Source: Mycolicibacter hiberniae
Lineage (GTDB): Bacteria > Actinomycetota > Actinomycetes > Mycobacteriales > Mycobacteriaceae
Length of the DNA: 64,000 nt
Direction of reading: 5' to 3'
Assembly (NCBI RefSeq): GCF_010729485.1
Contig: NZ_AP022609.1
Location: 4,278,001-4,342,000 of the forward strand
Positions 45,608-54,031 of this stretch are shown one piece after another. Each line of letters begins with the position of its first letter. Position 1 is the stretch's first letter. Made by a program: the position numbers and the translations under genes. Under the pieces are notes generated by a model, which did not search any database, was not told the origin of the DNA, and was given only the letters and a program-made list of their open reading frames with translations.

Positions 45608-46585
45608 GTGAATACGAGTCATATCGACATCGGGCTGGCGCGCTACTCCGACTGGGCGTTCACCTCGGCGATGATCGTGCTGGTCATGGCGCTGCTGCTG
45701 CTGGCCGTCGAGCTGGCCTACAGCCGGGCACGCACCCCGGCCGAGGCCGAGCTGGTCGCGGCCGGCGGGGTGCGCACCGACAGTGCCACGCCGGGGCTGG
45801 TGGTTCCCGCGCAGCGCCGGCCCCTGGGCGAGCGGGTGGGCCGCGCCGGCCTGGCCCTGGTCTACCTGGGCATCGCCCTGCTGCTGGCCTGCATCGTGTT
45901 CCGCGGCGCCGCCACGCTGCGCCCGCCGTGGGGCAACATGTACGAGTTCATCAACCTGACCTGCTTCTCCGGGTTGGTGGCTTCCGCCGTCGCGCTGCGC
46001 CGGCCGCAACACCGCAGCCTGTGGGTGTTCGTGCTGCTGCCGGTGCTGATCCTGCTCACGGTCTCCGGGCGCTGGCTCTACGCCACGGCGGCGCCGGTCA
46101 TGCCGGCCCTGCAGTCGTACTGGCTGCCGATCCACGTCTCGGTGGTCAGCATCGGATCCGGAGTGTTCCTGGTGGCCGGGGTGGCCAGCATTCTGTTTCT
46201 GATCCGCTCCTCGCGGCTCAGCGACCCCGAAACGCCCGGTGCCCTGGCGCGCATGGTGCGCCGGCTGCCCGATGCGCAGACCCTGGACCGCATCGCCTAC
46301 CGGACCACCATTTTCGCGTTCCCGGTGTTCGGCTTCGGCGTGATTTTCGGCGCGATCTGGGCGGAGGGGGCGTGGGGCCGCTACTGGGGCTGGGACCCCA
46401 AGGAGACCGTCTCCTTCATCGCGTGGGTGGTCTACGCCGCCTACCTGCACGCGCGGTCCACCGCCGGGTGGCGCGACTACAAGGCGGCGTGGATCAACGT
46501 GGTGGGCTTCGCGGCGATGATCTTCAACCTGTTTTTCGTCAACCTCGTGACCGTCGGCCTGCACTCCTACGCCGGAGTCGGCTAA
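45608..46585 (+). CDS. ccsA: Cytochrome c heme synthetase subunit CcsA (CcsB/ResC)
   Basis: A 325-residue membrane protein with eight predicted helices. The heme-handling WWD-type motif is RYWGWDPKETVSFIAW, and conserved His residues lie in PIHVSVV and AYLHARS. With ResB it forms the heme lyase. The GTG start at 45608 abuts the resB stop. This is the last gene of the hemL-ccs operon; a 91-base gap follows. Confidence 0.94.
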   Translation: MNTSHIDIGLARYSDWAFTSAMIVLVMALLLLAVELAYSRARTPAEAELVAAGGVRTDSATPGLVVPAQRRPLGERVGRAGLALVYLGIALLLACIVFRGAATLRPPWGNMYEFINLTCFSGLVASAVALRRPQHRSLWVFVLLPVLILLTVSGRWLYATAAPVMPALQSYWLPIHVSVVSIGSGVFLVAGVASILFLIRSSRLSDPETPGALARMVRRLPDAQTLDRIAYRTTIFAFPVFGFGVIFGAIWAEGAWGRYWGWDPKETVSFIAWVVYAAYLHARSTAGWRDYKAAWINVVGFAAMIFNLFFVNLVTVGLHSYAGVG

Positions 46586-46676
46586 TAAAGCTGTCAGTTT
46601 CCTTTATGACGGCTGCGCTACCCTGCGGTTATCGGCGTCCATCGACGTCCCAGCCACGCTGACAGGGGAGAATCAC

Positions 46677-48008
46677 GTGTCCGACCACGCATCCGGTGAT
46701 ACCACTGCGAGCCACGACGTGACCGACCATCCGACCACCCAGTTCCGGCCGTACCAGCACGTCGGCGAGGCAGCTGACCGCCCCGCCGCCGGAACGGATT
46801 CCGGGGCCACCGGGTCGATCGACCAGCGTGCCGAGGCACCGGAGACCCGTTCCTTCGGGGGCTTCCGCACCGAGCGGCGGTTCTCCGAACCGGTCGACCC
46901 GTGGCCGCCGACCCCCGCGGAGGGCCGCGGCCGGCAACAGTCGTGGAACCCCAACGCCTCCACCACCTGGATTCCACAGCCGATGGAGAACCCCGCTCCC
47001 GTCTTCTACGGCGGCAGCCCCGGCGGTGCGGCCCATGCCCCCCAGCGTCCCGCCGAGTCCATCGCGCCGTTCTCGGACCTGTCCACCACGTCGTTGTTGC
47101 GGCAGGTCAAGCCGCCGCCGACCTCAGGCTGGCGGCGCCTGCTCTATGTGCTGTCCGGTCAGCTCATCAATGTCGGCGAGAGCCCCCGAACCATCCGGTT
47201 CAACGACTTGGTGTCGCAGGTGAACCGGCCGCTGCAGGGCTGTCACCGGATCGCGGTGCTGTCCCTGAAGGGCGGCGTCGGCAAGACCACCATCACCGCG
47301 ACCCTGGGCTCGACGTTCGCCTCCATCCGAGGCGACCGGGTGGTCGCCGTGGACGCCAATCCCGACCGCGGCACGCTGAACCAGAAGGTGCCGATGGAGA
47401 CGCCGGCCACGGTGCGGCACCTGTTGCGCGACGCCGACGGCATCCAGCGCTACAGCGACGTGCGCAGCTACACCAACCAGGGGCCCAGCCGCCTCGAGGT
47501 GCTGGCCTCCGACAGTGACCCGGCGGTCTCGGAGGCCTTCAGCGGCGAGGATTACGCCAGCACATTGCAGGTACTGGAGCGGTTCTACAGCCTGGTCCTG
47601 ACCGACTGCGGCACCGGTCTGATGCACTCCGCCATGTCGGCGGTGCTCGCCAAGGCCGACACCCTGATCGTGGTCAGTTCCGGTTCGGTCGATGGTGCCC
47701 GCAGTGCCTCGGCGACGCTGGACTGGCTCGACGCGCACGGCCACGAGGACCTGGTGCGTAACTCGATCGCGGTCATCAACGCGGTGCGGCCCCGCTCCGG
47801 CAAGGTCGACATGCAGAAAGTGGTCGACCACTTCTCCCGCCGCTGCCGCGCGGTGCGGTTGGTGCCGTTCGACCCGCACTTGGAAGAGGGCGCGGAGATC
47901 GACCTATCGCGGCTGAAGCGGGAGACCCGCGAGGCACTGGTCGAACTGGCCGCCGTCGTCGCCGAGGCGTTCCCGGGCGACGACCGGTTCAACCAGCACT
48001 TCGTCTGA
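46677..48008 (+). CDS. MinD/ParA-family P-loop ATPase with disordered N terminus (Rv0530-like)
   Basis: A 443-residue protein. Residues 1-180 are Pro- and charge-rich and low in complexity; the ATPase follows with deviant Walker A LSLKGGVGKTTITATLG, VVAVDANPDRGTL and LVLTDCGTG. Related mycobacterial ATPases with Pro-rich tails occur in ESX loci (EspI type), but this one is at the Rv0530 position. It probably acts in membrane-associated positioning or secretion control; no ParB partner is visible. The GTG at 46677 has AGGGGAG about seven bases upstream. Confidence 0.87.
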   Translation: MSDHASGDTTASHDVTDHPTTQFRPYQHVGEAADRPAAGTDSGATGSIDQRAEAPETRSFGGFRTERRFSEPVDPWPPTPAEGRGRQQSWNPNASTTWIPQPMENPAPVFYGGSPGGAAHAPQRPAESIAPFSDLSTTSLLRQVKPPPTSGWRRLLYVLSGQLINVGESPRTIRFNDLVSQVNRPLQGCHRIAVLSLKGGVGKTTITATLGSTFASIRGDRVVAVDANPDRGTLNQKVPMETPATVRHLLRDADGIQRYSDVRSYTNQGPSRLEVLASDSDPAVSEAFSGEDYASTLQVLERFYSLVLTDCGTGLMHSAMSAVLAKADTLIVVSSGSVDGARSASATLDWLDAHGHEDLVRNSIAVINAVRPRSGKVDMQKVVDHFSRRCRAVRLVPFDPHLEEGAEIDLSRLKRETREALVELAAVVAEAFPGDDRFNQHFV

Positions 48009-48035
48009 TCGGACGGTTGCGGCCCGGGTGCAGCT

Positions 48036-48185
48036 CTAGGGCTGGTTGTCGCCGTGGCTGATGCGCCACAGGAATTCTGGATCGTCGTCGGGACCGATCA
48101 CGCGCGTCTTCGGCCGGCTGCGAGCCGTACGCAGGCCGAGGTAGATCAGCGTTCCCAGGGTCAGGACGAGGAGCAGGTAGAGCAC
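48036..48185 (-). CDS. 49-residue membrane protein (Rv0530A-like)
   Basis: A small gene with GTG at 48183-48185 and a perfect AGGAGG (48194-48199) eight bases upstream, one of the best ribosome sites in the window. The product starts with one hydrophobic helix (LYLLLVLTLGTLIYLGL), then a basic stretch and a tail with VIGPDDDPEFLWRISHGD. It lies between the Rv0530-like and Rv0531-like genes, where M. tuberculosis has the small gene Rv0530A. Function unknown. Confidence 0.8.
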   Translation of the reverse strand: MLYLLLVLTLGTLIYLGLRTARSRPKTRVIGPDDDPEFLWRISHGDNQP

Positions 48186-48255
48186 TCGCGACACCTCCTG
48201 GCGCCGAATATACCTTTAGCGGCCAACGAACCGGTCCGGCCCGTCAGTACCCTTG

Positions 48256-48576
48256 ATGATCGTGGAGACAGGTCGGGCCCGGGCGGGCCGTGCGGTACTC
48301 GATGTGGCGCTGTACACCGTGGCACGGTTGGCGCTGGTAGTCGTACTGACTGCGGTGATCTACGGGCTGGGCCGGCTGATCGGGCTCAGCGACTTCCCGC
48401 CGATCATCGCGGCGATGCTGGCGCTGATCGTCGCGCTGCCGTTGGGGATGTGGCTTTTCACGCCGCTGCGCAGACGGGCGACTCAGAGCCTGTCGGTGGC
48501 CGGGGATCGCCGGCGCCAGGAGCGAGCGGAACTGCAGGCCCGGCTGCGCGGGGACACCGAGCCCGGCGGCGAGTAG
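48256..48576 (+). CDS. DUF4229-type small membrane protein (Rv0531-like)
   Basis: A 106-residue protein with two membrane helices (LYTVARLALVVVLTAVIYGLG and IIAAMLALIVALPLGMWLF) and a charged C-terminal tail. ATG at 48256; a TTG one codon earlier is possible. It is divergent from the 49-residue gene, with 70 bases between. It is the last gene in the conserved order; the catabolic island begins after it. Confidence 0.84.
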   Translation: MIVETGRARAGRAVLDVALYTVARLALVVVLTAVIYGLGRLIGLSDFPPIIAAMLALIVALPLGMWLFTPLRRRATQSLSVAGDRRRQERAELQARLRGDTEPGGE

Positions 48577-48590
48577 GACAACGCGATCGC

Positions 48591-48617
48591 AGACCCAGGT
48601 GACTGTGCCCCGGGTCT
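48591..48617. terminator. Possible bidirectional terminator between convergent genes
   Basis: AGACCC (48591 region) and GGGTCT (48612-48617) pair across a loop of about 15 bases, with GG/CC extending the stem after a bulge. It fills the 39-base space between the DUF4229 gene and the convergent alcohol dehydrogenase, and includes part of the latter's stop codon. Confidence 0.4.
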
Positions 48618-49776
48618 AGAAATGAATCACCCCGCGGATGTTCTTTCCGGCGCGCAGATCCTGCATGGCCTCGTTGATCTGGTCGAGCTTGTAGCGCTGG
48701 GTGATCAACTCGTCGAGCTTGAGGGTCCCGGCTTCGTACATCGACAGTAAGCGCGGCATCGCCTCACGCGGATTCATCTCCCCGTACAGCACGCCCTTGA
48801 GGGTCTTGCAGGAGCTCACCATGTCCGGCAGGACCAGCGGCACCATCATGTCGGAGACCTTGGCCATCCCGGTCAGCACGCACGTTCCGCCTTTGCGCAG
48901 CAGCATCATGGCGATCATCACCAGCTCCGTCGGTACCACGCCCGGGCACAGCACCACCCGATCCGCCATCACGCCCCAGGTCAGCTCCTTGACCAGCTCG
49001 AGAGCGGCCGCGGCGTCGGGAGCGGTGTGGGTGGCGCCGAAGCTCGGCGCGATCTCGCGTTTGAACTCGTTCGGATCCACGGCGATCACATGCTTGGCAC
49101 CGGCGGCCTTGGCGCCCTGCACGGCATTCATGCCGATTCCGCCCACTCCCACCACGACCACGGTGTCGCCGACCTCGGTGCCCGCCGCGACCGAACCCGA
49201 GCCGAAACCGGTTGTCACACCGCAGGACACCAGCGATGCCGCCTCCAGCGGGATCCAGTCGTTGATCCTGACCAGTGAGCGTTCGGACGCAACGACGTAC
49301 TCAGCGAACGTGCCGACCTGCATCATGGCCATCAGGTCCTCGCCGCCCAGATGGCGGCGCCGGGTGTGGTCGGTGGTCATGTCTTTGCTGTAGATGTCGG
49401 CGCCGACATCGCACAGGTAGGTCTGGCCCACCACACAGAACCGGCAGCTGCCGCATGCTGGAAAAAATGAGATGGCCACATGGTCGCCGGGCTTGAGCGT
49501 GGTGACACCCGGTCCCACTTCTTCGACCACTCCGGAGCCCTCGTGTCCGCCGAGCATCGGGAACCATTCGGGAACCGGCACCCCGGCGGCCCGCATCATC
49601 TCCTCCATGTCGGGGCTGGGCACGCTGTCGCCGGAGTAGAAGTGTTCGTCGGAGTGGCAGATGCCCGCATAGGCCATCTTCACCAGCACCTCACCCGCTT
49701 TGGGCGGGTCGAGTTCGATTTCGGTGACTTCCCAGTCGATTCCGATGCCCCGCAGGACCGCCGCCGCGCACTTCAC
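48616..49776 (-). CDS. NDMA-dependent zinc alcohol dehydrogenase
   Basis: A 386-residue class-III-like alcohol dehydrogenase. Catalytic zinc ligands are in GICHSDEH and GGHEGSG; the structural zinc site is CGSCRFCVVGQTYLC; the Rossmann motif is VGVGGIGMNAVQGA. SCGVTTGFGSGSVAAG fits the NDMA-dependent group with tightly held nicotinamide cofactor. The GTG at 49774-49776 overlaps the aldehyde dehydrogenase stop (GTGA). The pair would oxidise an alcohol to an acid. Confidence 0.92.
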   Translation of the reverse strand: MKCAAAVLRGIGIDWEVTEIELDPPKAGEVLVKMAYAGICHSDEHFYSGDSVPSPDMEEMMRAAGVPVPEWFPMLGGHEGSGVVEEVGPGVTTLKPGDHVAISFFPACGSCRFCVVGQTYLCDVGADIYSKDMTTDHTRRRHLGGEDLMAMMQVGTFAEYVVASERSLVRINDWIPLEAASLVSCGVTTGFGSGSVAAGTEVGDTVVVVGVGGIGMNAVQGAKAAGAKHVIAVDPNEFKREIAPSFGATHTAPDAAAALELVKELTWGVMADRVVLCPGVVPTELVMIAMMLLRKGGTCVLTGMAKVSDMMVPLVLPDMVSSCKTLKGVLYGEMNPREAMPRLLSMYEAGTLKLDELITQRYKLDQINEAMQDLRAGKNIRGVIHF

Positions 49777-51242
49777 GGTGCCGGCCAACCGACGGTCTTG
49801 GTCTCGGTGAAGATCTCCAGACCCTCGAGGCCGCACTGGCGTCCGACCCCCGATTGCTTGTAGCCGCCGAACGGGGCATCGGCCCCGTACCACAGGCCAC
49901 CGTTGATCCCCAGGGTGCCGGTGCGGATCCGGCCGGCTACGGCCTTGGCGCGCTCCAGATCATTGGCGAACAGCACGCCGGACAGGCCGTAGATGGAATC
50001 GTTGGCGATGCGCACCGCCTCGTCGTCGTCGGCGAAACCGATCACTGACAGGACCGGCCCGAAGATCTCTTCCTGCGCAATGGTCATCGAGTTGTCGACG
50101 TCGGCGAATATCGTTGGTTCGACGAAGAATCCCCTGGGGGTGTCCTTGGGGATGCCGCCGCCGGTGACCAGGCGCGCGCCCTCGTCCTTGCCCTTCTGGA
50201 TATAGCCCAGCACGCGTTCCTGCTGCCGTCGGGAGACCTGCGGCCCCTGCAGCACCGACGGGTCGGTTGGGTCCCCGTACCTGTTGCGCTCCATGGCGAC
50301 CTTCACGATCTCCACGGCCTCGGCGTAACGGGAGTGGGGCACCAACAGCCGGGTGGGCATCGCGCAGCCCTGGCCGGCATGCATGGAGATGAAGGCGCTG
50401 CCGCCGACCGCTGCGCTGATGTCGCCGTCGTCTTCGAGGATCAGATACACCGACTTGCCGCCGAGCTCGAGGAAGGTCGGCTTGATGGTCTGGGCGGCGG
50501 CGGTCATGATGCGGCGGCCGGTGGCGGTGGAACCGGTGAAAGCGACCATGTCCACCAGCGGAGACGTCGACAGCACCTCGCCGACCAGATGATCGGATGA
50601 GGTCACGATATTGATGACGCCGGGGGGGATATCGGTCTGTTCGGCAATGATCCTGCCGATGCGGGTGGCGTTCCACGGCGTATCCGGCGCCGGCTTGAGC
50701 ACCATGGTGTTGCCCATAGCCAGAATCGGACCGATCTTGTTGAGAATGATTTCGACGGGGAAGTTCCACGGCGTGATGACCCCGACCACCCCGACGGGCT
50801 CTTTCCACACCTCGCGGCGGGCAGGGGCCCCGATGCCGAAAGCATCTTTGTCGGGAAGGGAACGCTTCCAGGGGAATTGGCCGATCATGTCGGCCGGCCA
50901 GGTGAGCGCCTCCTTCAGCGGCACGTCGAGCTGGGGCCCGTAGGTGCTCAGCAGCGGACAACCGGCTTCCGCGATCAGTTCGGCACGGACCTCCTCGCGT
51001 TCGGCTTCCAGTGCCGCCTGCAGTTGCCGTAGCCCGGTGGCCCGCAACTCGCCGTTGCGCGACCAGTCCGTGTTGTCGAAGGCGTGCCGCGCGGCGGCCA
51101 CGGCCCGCTCCATATCTGCGCGGGTGCCGTCGGCGGTGCTGCCCAGGACCTCCTCGGTCGCCGGGTTGATGTTGTCGAAGGTACGTCCGGTCTCGGAATC
51201 GACGAGCTTGCCGTCAATGAGCATGCGGGATTCGTGAGCCAT
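49773..51242 (-). CDS. Aldehyde dehydrogenase
   Basis: A 489-residue NAD-dependent aldehyde dehydrogenase. Motifs are ITPWNFPVEI, FTGSTATGRRI, FLELGGKS with the general-base Glu, and the nucleophile Cys in HAGQGCAMPTRL. The ATG at 51240-51242 begins MAHESRMLIDGKLV; longer open sequence upstream belongs to the preceding SDR gene in another frame. It lies 14 bases after that SDR and is coupled to the alcohol dehydrogenase. Confidence 0.94.
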   Translation of the reverse strand: MAHESRMLIDGKLVDSETGRTFDNINPATEEVLGSTADGTRADMERAVAAARHAFDNTDWSRNGELRATGLRQLQAALEAEREEVRAELIAEAGCPLLSTYGPQLDVPLKEALTWPADMIGQFPWKRSLPDKDAFGIGAPARREVWKEPVGVVGVITPWNFPVEIILNKIGPILAMGNTMVLKPAPDTPWNATRIGRIIAEQTDIPPGVINIVTSSDHLVGEVLSTSPLVDMVAFTGSTATGRRIMTAAAQTIKPTFLELGGKSVYLILEDDGDISAAVGGSAFISMHAGQGCAMPTRLLVPHSRYAEAVEIVKVAMERNRYGDPTDPSVLQGPQVSRRQQERVLGYIQKGKDEGARLVTGGGIPKDTPRGFFVEPTIFADVDNSMTIAQEEIFGPVLSVIGFADDDEAVRIANDSIYGLSGVLFANDLERAKAVAGRIRTGTLGINGGLWYGADAPFGGYKQSGVGRQCGLEGLEIFTETKTVGWPAP

Positions 51243-51256
51243 GTGGTTGCTGTCCT

Positions 51257-52048
51257 TTACCACTGTCGAAGTTCCTTGACCGCCGCCGATGGCCGGGGCG
51301 CAAGCGTCAGATAGGGGATGAAACTGCTGTTGCCGCAGACCAGTACGGAGTGCACGACATCGGCCAGGTGACCGGCGTCGACGAGGCCGCCCTGCATCTC
51401 GCCTCGCTCCATCCACAGTCGGATCGCCTTCTCGAAGTCGGCGGGGTCCCAGTTCTTGTTGAATTCGGTCTGCGAATCGCCCTGACCGCCGAAACTGTCG
51501 CCGACTGCGAGCCGGGTGAAACCGATGTTGGGATGTTCGATGCGCCATGCCTCGACGAGTTTGTCGAGCGCGGCCTTCGTGACGGCGTATGCCCCGAGCA
51601 GGGGCCACGGATTGGTGTAGGACGCACTCAGCGATGACAGGTAAACCGCCGATCCGCCCGAAGCTGCCAGGTGCGGCGCGGCCGCGGCCGTGGCCAGCGA
51701 TGCGCCGGTGACGTTGGTCGCAAACAGTTGAGCCCACTGCCCGGCATCAAGTTCGGCAAGCGGTGCCAGGATGCCCATCCCGGTGGTGTAGACGATGGCG
51801 TCCAGGCCGCCGAATGTTGCGGCCACCTCCGACATCGCAGCCCGGCACGAGTCGGAGTCGGTGACATCGCAGACCACGCCGATCGCCCCGTTGCCCGCCT
51901 CGTCGGCCGCTTTGGTCAGCCGCTCGCGGCGACGCGCGAGAAAGGCGACCCGCGCTCCCTTTCCGGCCAGACCCATGCCGATACAACGGCCCAGGCCGGC
52001 GGAGGCGCCCACCACGGCCACCCGCAGCGAACCGTTTTGGTCAGACAT
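51257..52048 (-). CDS. Short-chain dehydrogenase/reductase
   Basis: A 263-residue classical SDR: GASAGLGRCIG cofactor motif, catalytic Ser in SSLSAS and YAVTK. First gene of the SDR-aldehyde dehydrogenase-alcohol dehydrogenase unit. Its 164-base upstream gap contains the paired TGATAAT motifs described separately. It is closely similar in layout to the SDR at 59276-60034 (both have an EAWR/RSWR, EHP stretch after YxxxK). Confidence 0.9.
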   Translation of the reverse strand: MSDQNGSLRVAVVGASAGLGRCIGMGLAGKGARVAFLARRRERLTKAADEAGNGAIGVVCDVTDSDSCRAAMSEVAATFGGLDAIVYTTGMGILAPLAELDAGQWAQLFATNVTGASLATAAAAPHLAASGGSAVYLSSLSASYTNPWPLLGAYAVTKAALDKLVEAWRIEHPNIGFTRLAVGDSFGGQGDSQTEFNKNWDPADFEKAIRLWMERGEMQGGLVDAGHLADVVHSVLVCGNSSFIPYLTLAPRPSAAVKELRQW

Positions 52049-52115
52049 TCGGCTTCTCCCCCAGTGGAGGCGTCCGATGGTCGGCCTGGTCGATCATGAG
52101 CCTCCTCCGTTTGTC

Positions 52116-52131
52116 GAGAACGAAATTATCA
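52116..52131 (-). promoter_or_regulatory. Extended -10-like motif TGATAATTTCGTTCTC upstream of the SDR operon
   Basis: Reads TGATAATTTCGTTCTC on the minus strand, about 70 bases before the SDR start. TG-A-TAATTT fits an extended mycobacterial -10. The same word, with one extra base, occurs at 57538-57554, and an inverted copy lies at 52160-52176. Confidence 0.45.
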
Positions 52132-52159
52132 CGCAACAGAAACCTCCACTCGTCAAATC

Positions 52160-52176
52160 TGATAATTTCAATTTTC
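52160..52176 (+). promoter_or_regulatory. Second copy of the TGATAAT motif, opposite orientation
   Basis: TGATAATTTCAATTTTC on the plus strand. Its first ten bases form a perfect inverted repeat with GAAATTATCA at 52122-52131, with centres 38 bases apart. Either a divergent promoter pointing into the 3' end of the TetR gene or a regulator half site. Confidence 0.4.
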
Positions 52177-52212
52177 ACGATGGTGCAAGTGATCGCCACG
52201 ATGCGATATTGC

Positions 52213-52842
52213 CTAGGGCAACAACGTATTTCGATCGCGTGAGCGGAAGCTCAACAGGAGTCGGTTGAACGCCCCGGCGGCCCGCTTGCGGGCGGTGTCC
52301 GGCTGGACGGCATGGGCCACGAGCAGGGCTGCTTCCTCCAGCGCCGATACGAGCATGTGAGTCAGTTCGGTGACCGGCTGATCATCGATGATGCCCTCGG
52401 CGATGGCGTCGCGGACGGCCTCCTCGATCAAGGCGATGCTGTTGCCCTGCTGGATGGCGCGCAGCGTCTCCCAGCCCAGCACAACGGGGCCGTCGAGCAA
52501 CATGATGCGCTGAACTTCGGGCTCGAGCGCCGCGTCGAGGAAGCCGTGCAGTCCGGTGCTGAGCCGCTCCCACGGGTCGCTGCCCGGCGGCGGCGATGCC
52601 AACGAGCGCAGCGTGAGGTCGCGTTCGACTTCCTCGAACACCGCCCGAAACAGCTCCGACTTATCCCTGAAGTGGTGATAGAAGGCGCCCCGGGTCCCTG
52701 CGCCGGACCGGCTGACCAAATCGCCGATGCTGGTGTTGAAGAAGCCCTGTTCCACGAACAGGACGCGACCGGCATCGACGAGGTCGCGCCGGGTCTGATC
52801 ACCGCGTTCGCGGCGTTCCTCGTCAGTGCCTCCGCGCTTGGC
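52213..52842 (-). CDS. TetR-family transcriptional regulator
   Basis: A 209-residue repressor-type regulator. The helix-turn-helix is in FFNTSIGDLVSRSGAGTRGAFYHHFRDKSELF. The ligand domain follows, with LMLLDGPVVLGWE-like sequence typical of the group. An ATG at 52867-52869 is in frame, but it lies inside the palindrome at 52861-52879; I prefer the GTG at 52840-52842 with AGGA nine bases upstream. It is divergent from the substrate-binding-like gene and probably controls itself and the island. Confidence 0.88.
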   Translation of the reverse strand, partial: AKRGGTDEERRERGDQTRRDLVDAGRVLFVEQGFFNTSIGDLVSRSGAGTRGAFYHHFRDKSELFRAVFEEVERDLTLRSLASPPPGSDPWERLSTGLHGFLDAALEPEVQRIMLLDGPVVLGWETLRAIQQGNSIALIEEAVRDAIAEGIIDDQPVTELTHMLVSALEEAALLVAHAVQPDTARKRAAGAFNRLLLSFRSRDRNTLLP

Positions 52843-52860
52843 CACGCCTGCGATCCTATC

Positions 52861-52879
52861 AACATTCATAATGTATGTT
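52861..52879. promoter_or_regulatory. Palindrome AACATTCAT-A-ATGTATGTT, probable TetR operator
   Basis: Two 9-base arms, 8 of 9 paired, around one central base, in the space between the TetR gene and the divergent substrate-binding-like gene. A related palindrome lies at 55166-55184 in the second divergent promoter region. TetR proteins commonly bind such a site beside their own gene. Confidence 0.65.
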
Positions 52880-52885
52880 GCCGAT

Positions 52886-54031
52886 ATGGCTGACGACGAA
52901 GTTCGGGCATACGGTTCGATCGCTCCGCTGAAGGTGGGCCTGCTCAACGACTATCCGACGCGCGGCGATACCGACGACGACACCTTCGCCGCCCTGTCGC
53001 TGGTGATGGAGGAGGCGCACGCGACAGGCCTGATCGATCGCCCGGTCGAGATCGTCCGGCGCGACGTGGTGGGGCTGCCCAACGGAACTTACCGCGTTGT
53101 CGAGCAGGCCTTCGATGAGCTTGTCGCCGACGGTTGTCTTGCCATCTTCGGGCCTTGGGTGTCGGATAACGTGGTTCCGCTTCGTCCCCATGTCGACGCA
53201 ACGGCGCGTACCCCGATCATCACGCTGTCCGGCTCGGAAGGCGCGCTCGGCAAGTGGTGTTTCGCGCTGAACAACGGCTCGATGGCAGAGGAGCCGGTGA
53301 TGCTGGCAGCGGTGATGATCGGAGACGGCCGCTCGCGGATCGCCATCGCCTATGAATCCTCGCTGATCGGAAAGGAGTACCTCGCAGCCTCCGAGAAGGC
53401 TTACAGCGCAGCCGGTCTCACGATCACCACGACCGTGGCGATTCCGCAGGTGGAGGCCGAGAAGGGGGCTGCGGTCGAGCGGTTGCGTGCCACGGACCCC
53501 GACGCGCTGGTGCATGTGGGTTTCGGCCACGGGCTCTGGGGTTTCTCCGACGCACTGTTGAGCGCCGGCTGGGATCCGCCGCGCTACACGACCACCGCCT
53601 TCGAGATGGCGCATATCAACGCCGAATGGATGCAGCAGCTGCGTGGCTGGATCGGTCTGGACAGCTACGACGAGCGCAATACGGTCGGCCAGCGGTTTCT
53701 GGACAGGTTCGAGGCCAAATTTGGTCGCCGACCGGGACATTCGATGCCGGGGTTGGCGCATGACGCGGCGACGGTGATAGCTCGCGGCCTGTCGGCGGCT
53801 CGCCCGCTGACCGGCGAGGGCGTGCGAACCGGCATCGAGCAGGTGAAGCTGATTCCGGCGGCCAGTGGCGCGCCGGGGACCTTCTTGCGCTTCGGTCGGT
53901 ATATCCGCCAGGGCTGGCTTGGTTCGGACTATCTGGTGGCACGCCGAGTGGTGCCCGACGGCAGCGCGCACGTCTTTCACGCCGTACCCAGCGAGAACAT
54001 CGCCCGCGCGGTGGGCGCCGGCTCAACCTAA
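52886..54031 (+). CDS. Type I periplasmic-binding-protein-like protein without export signal
   Basis: A 381-residue homologue of Leu/Ile/Val-type substrate-binding proteins (IFGPWVSDNVVPLRPHVDAT, ITLSGSEGALGKWCF, AIAYESSLIGKEYL, MPGLAHDAATVIARGL). It starts MADDEVRAYGSIAPLKVGLL with no signal peptide or lipobox, and no permease or ABC ATPase is near, so it is probably cytoplasmic. ATG at 52886 is preferred; ATG at 52871 lies inside the palindrome. It may bind an intermediate of the pathway, as AmiC does for amides. It overlaps the convergent gene by 9 bases. Confidence 0.82.
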   Translation: MADDEVRAYGSIAPLKVGLLNDYPTRGDTDDDTFAALSLVMEEAHATGLIDRPVEIVRRDVVGLPNGTYRVVEQAFDELVADGCLAIFGPWVSDNVVPLRPHVDATARTPIITLSGSEGALGKWCFALNNGSMAEEPVMLAAVMIGDGRSRIAIAYESSLIGKEYLAASEKAYSAAGLTITTTVAIPQVEAEKGAAVERLRATDPDALVHVGFGHGLWGFSDALLSAGWDPPRYTTTAFEMAHINAEWMQQLRGWIGLDSYDERNTVGQRFLDRFEAKFGRRPGHSMPGLAHDAATVIARGLSAARPLTGEGVRTGIEQVKLIPAASGAPGTFLRFGRYIRQGWLGSDYLVARRVVPDGSAHVFHAVPSENIARAVGAGST

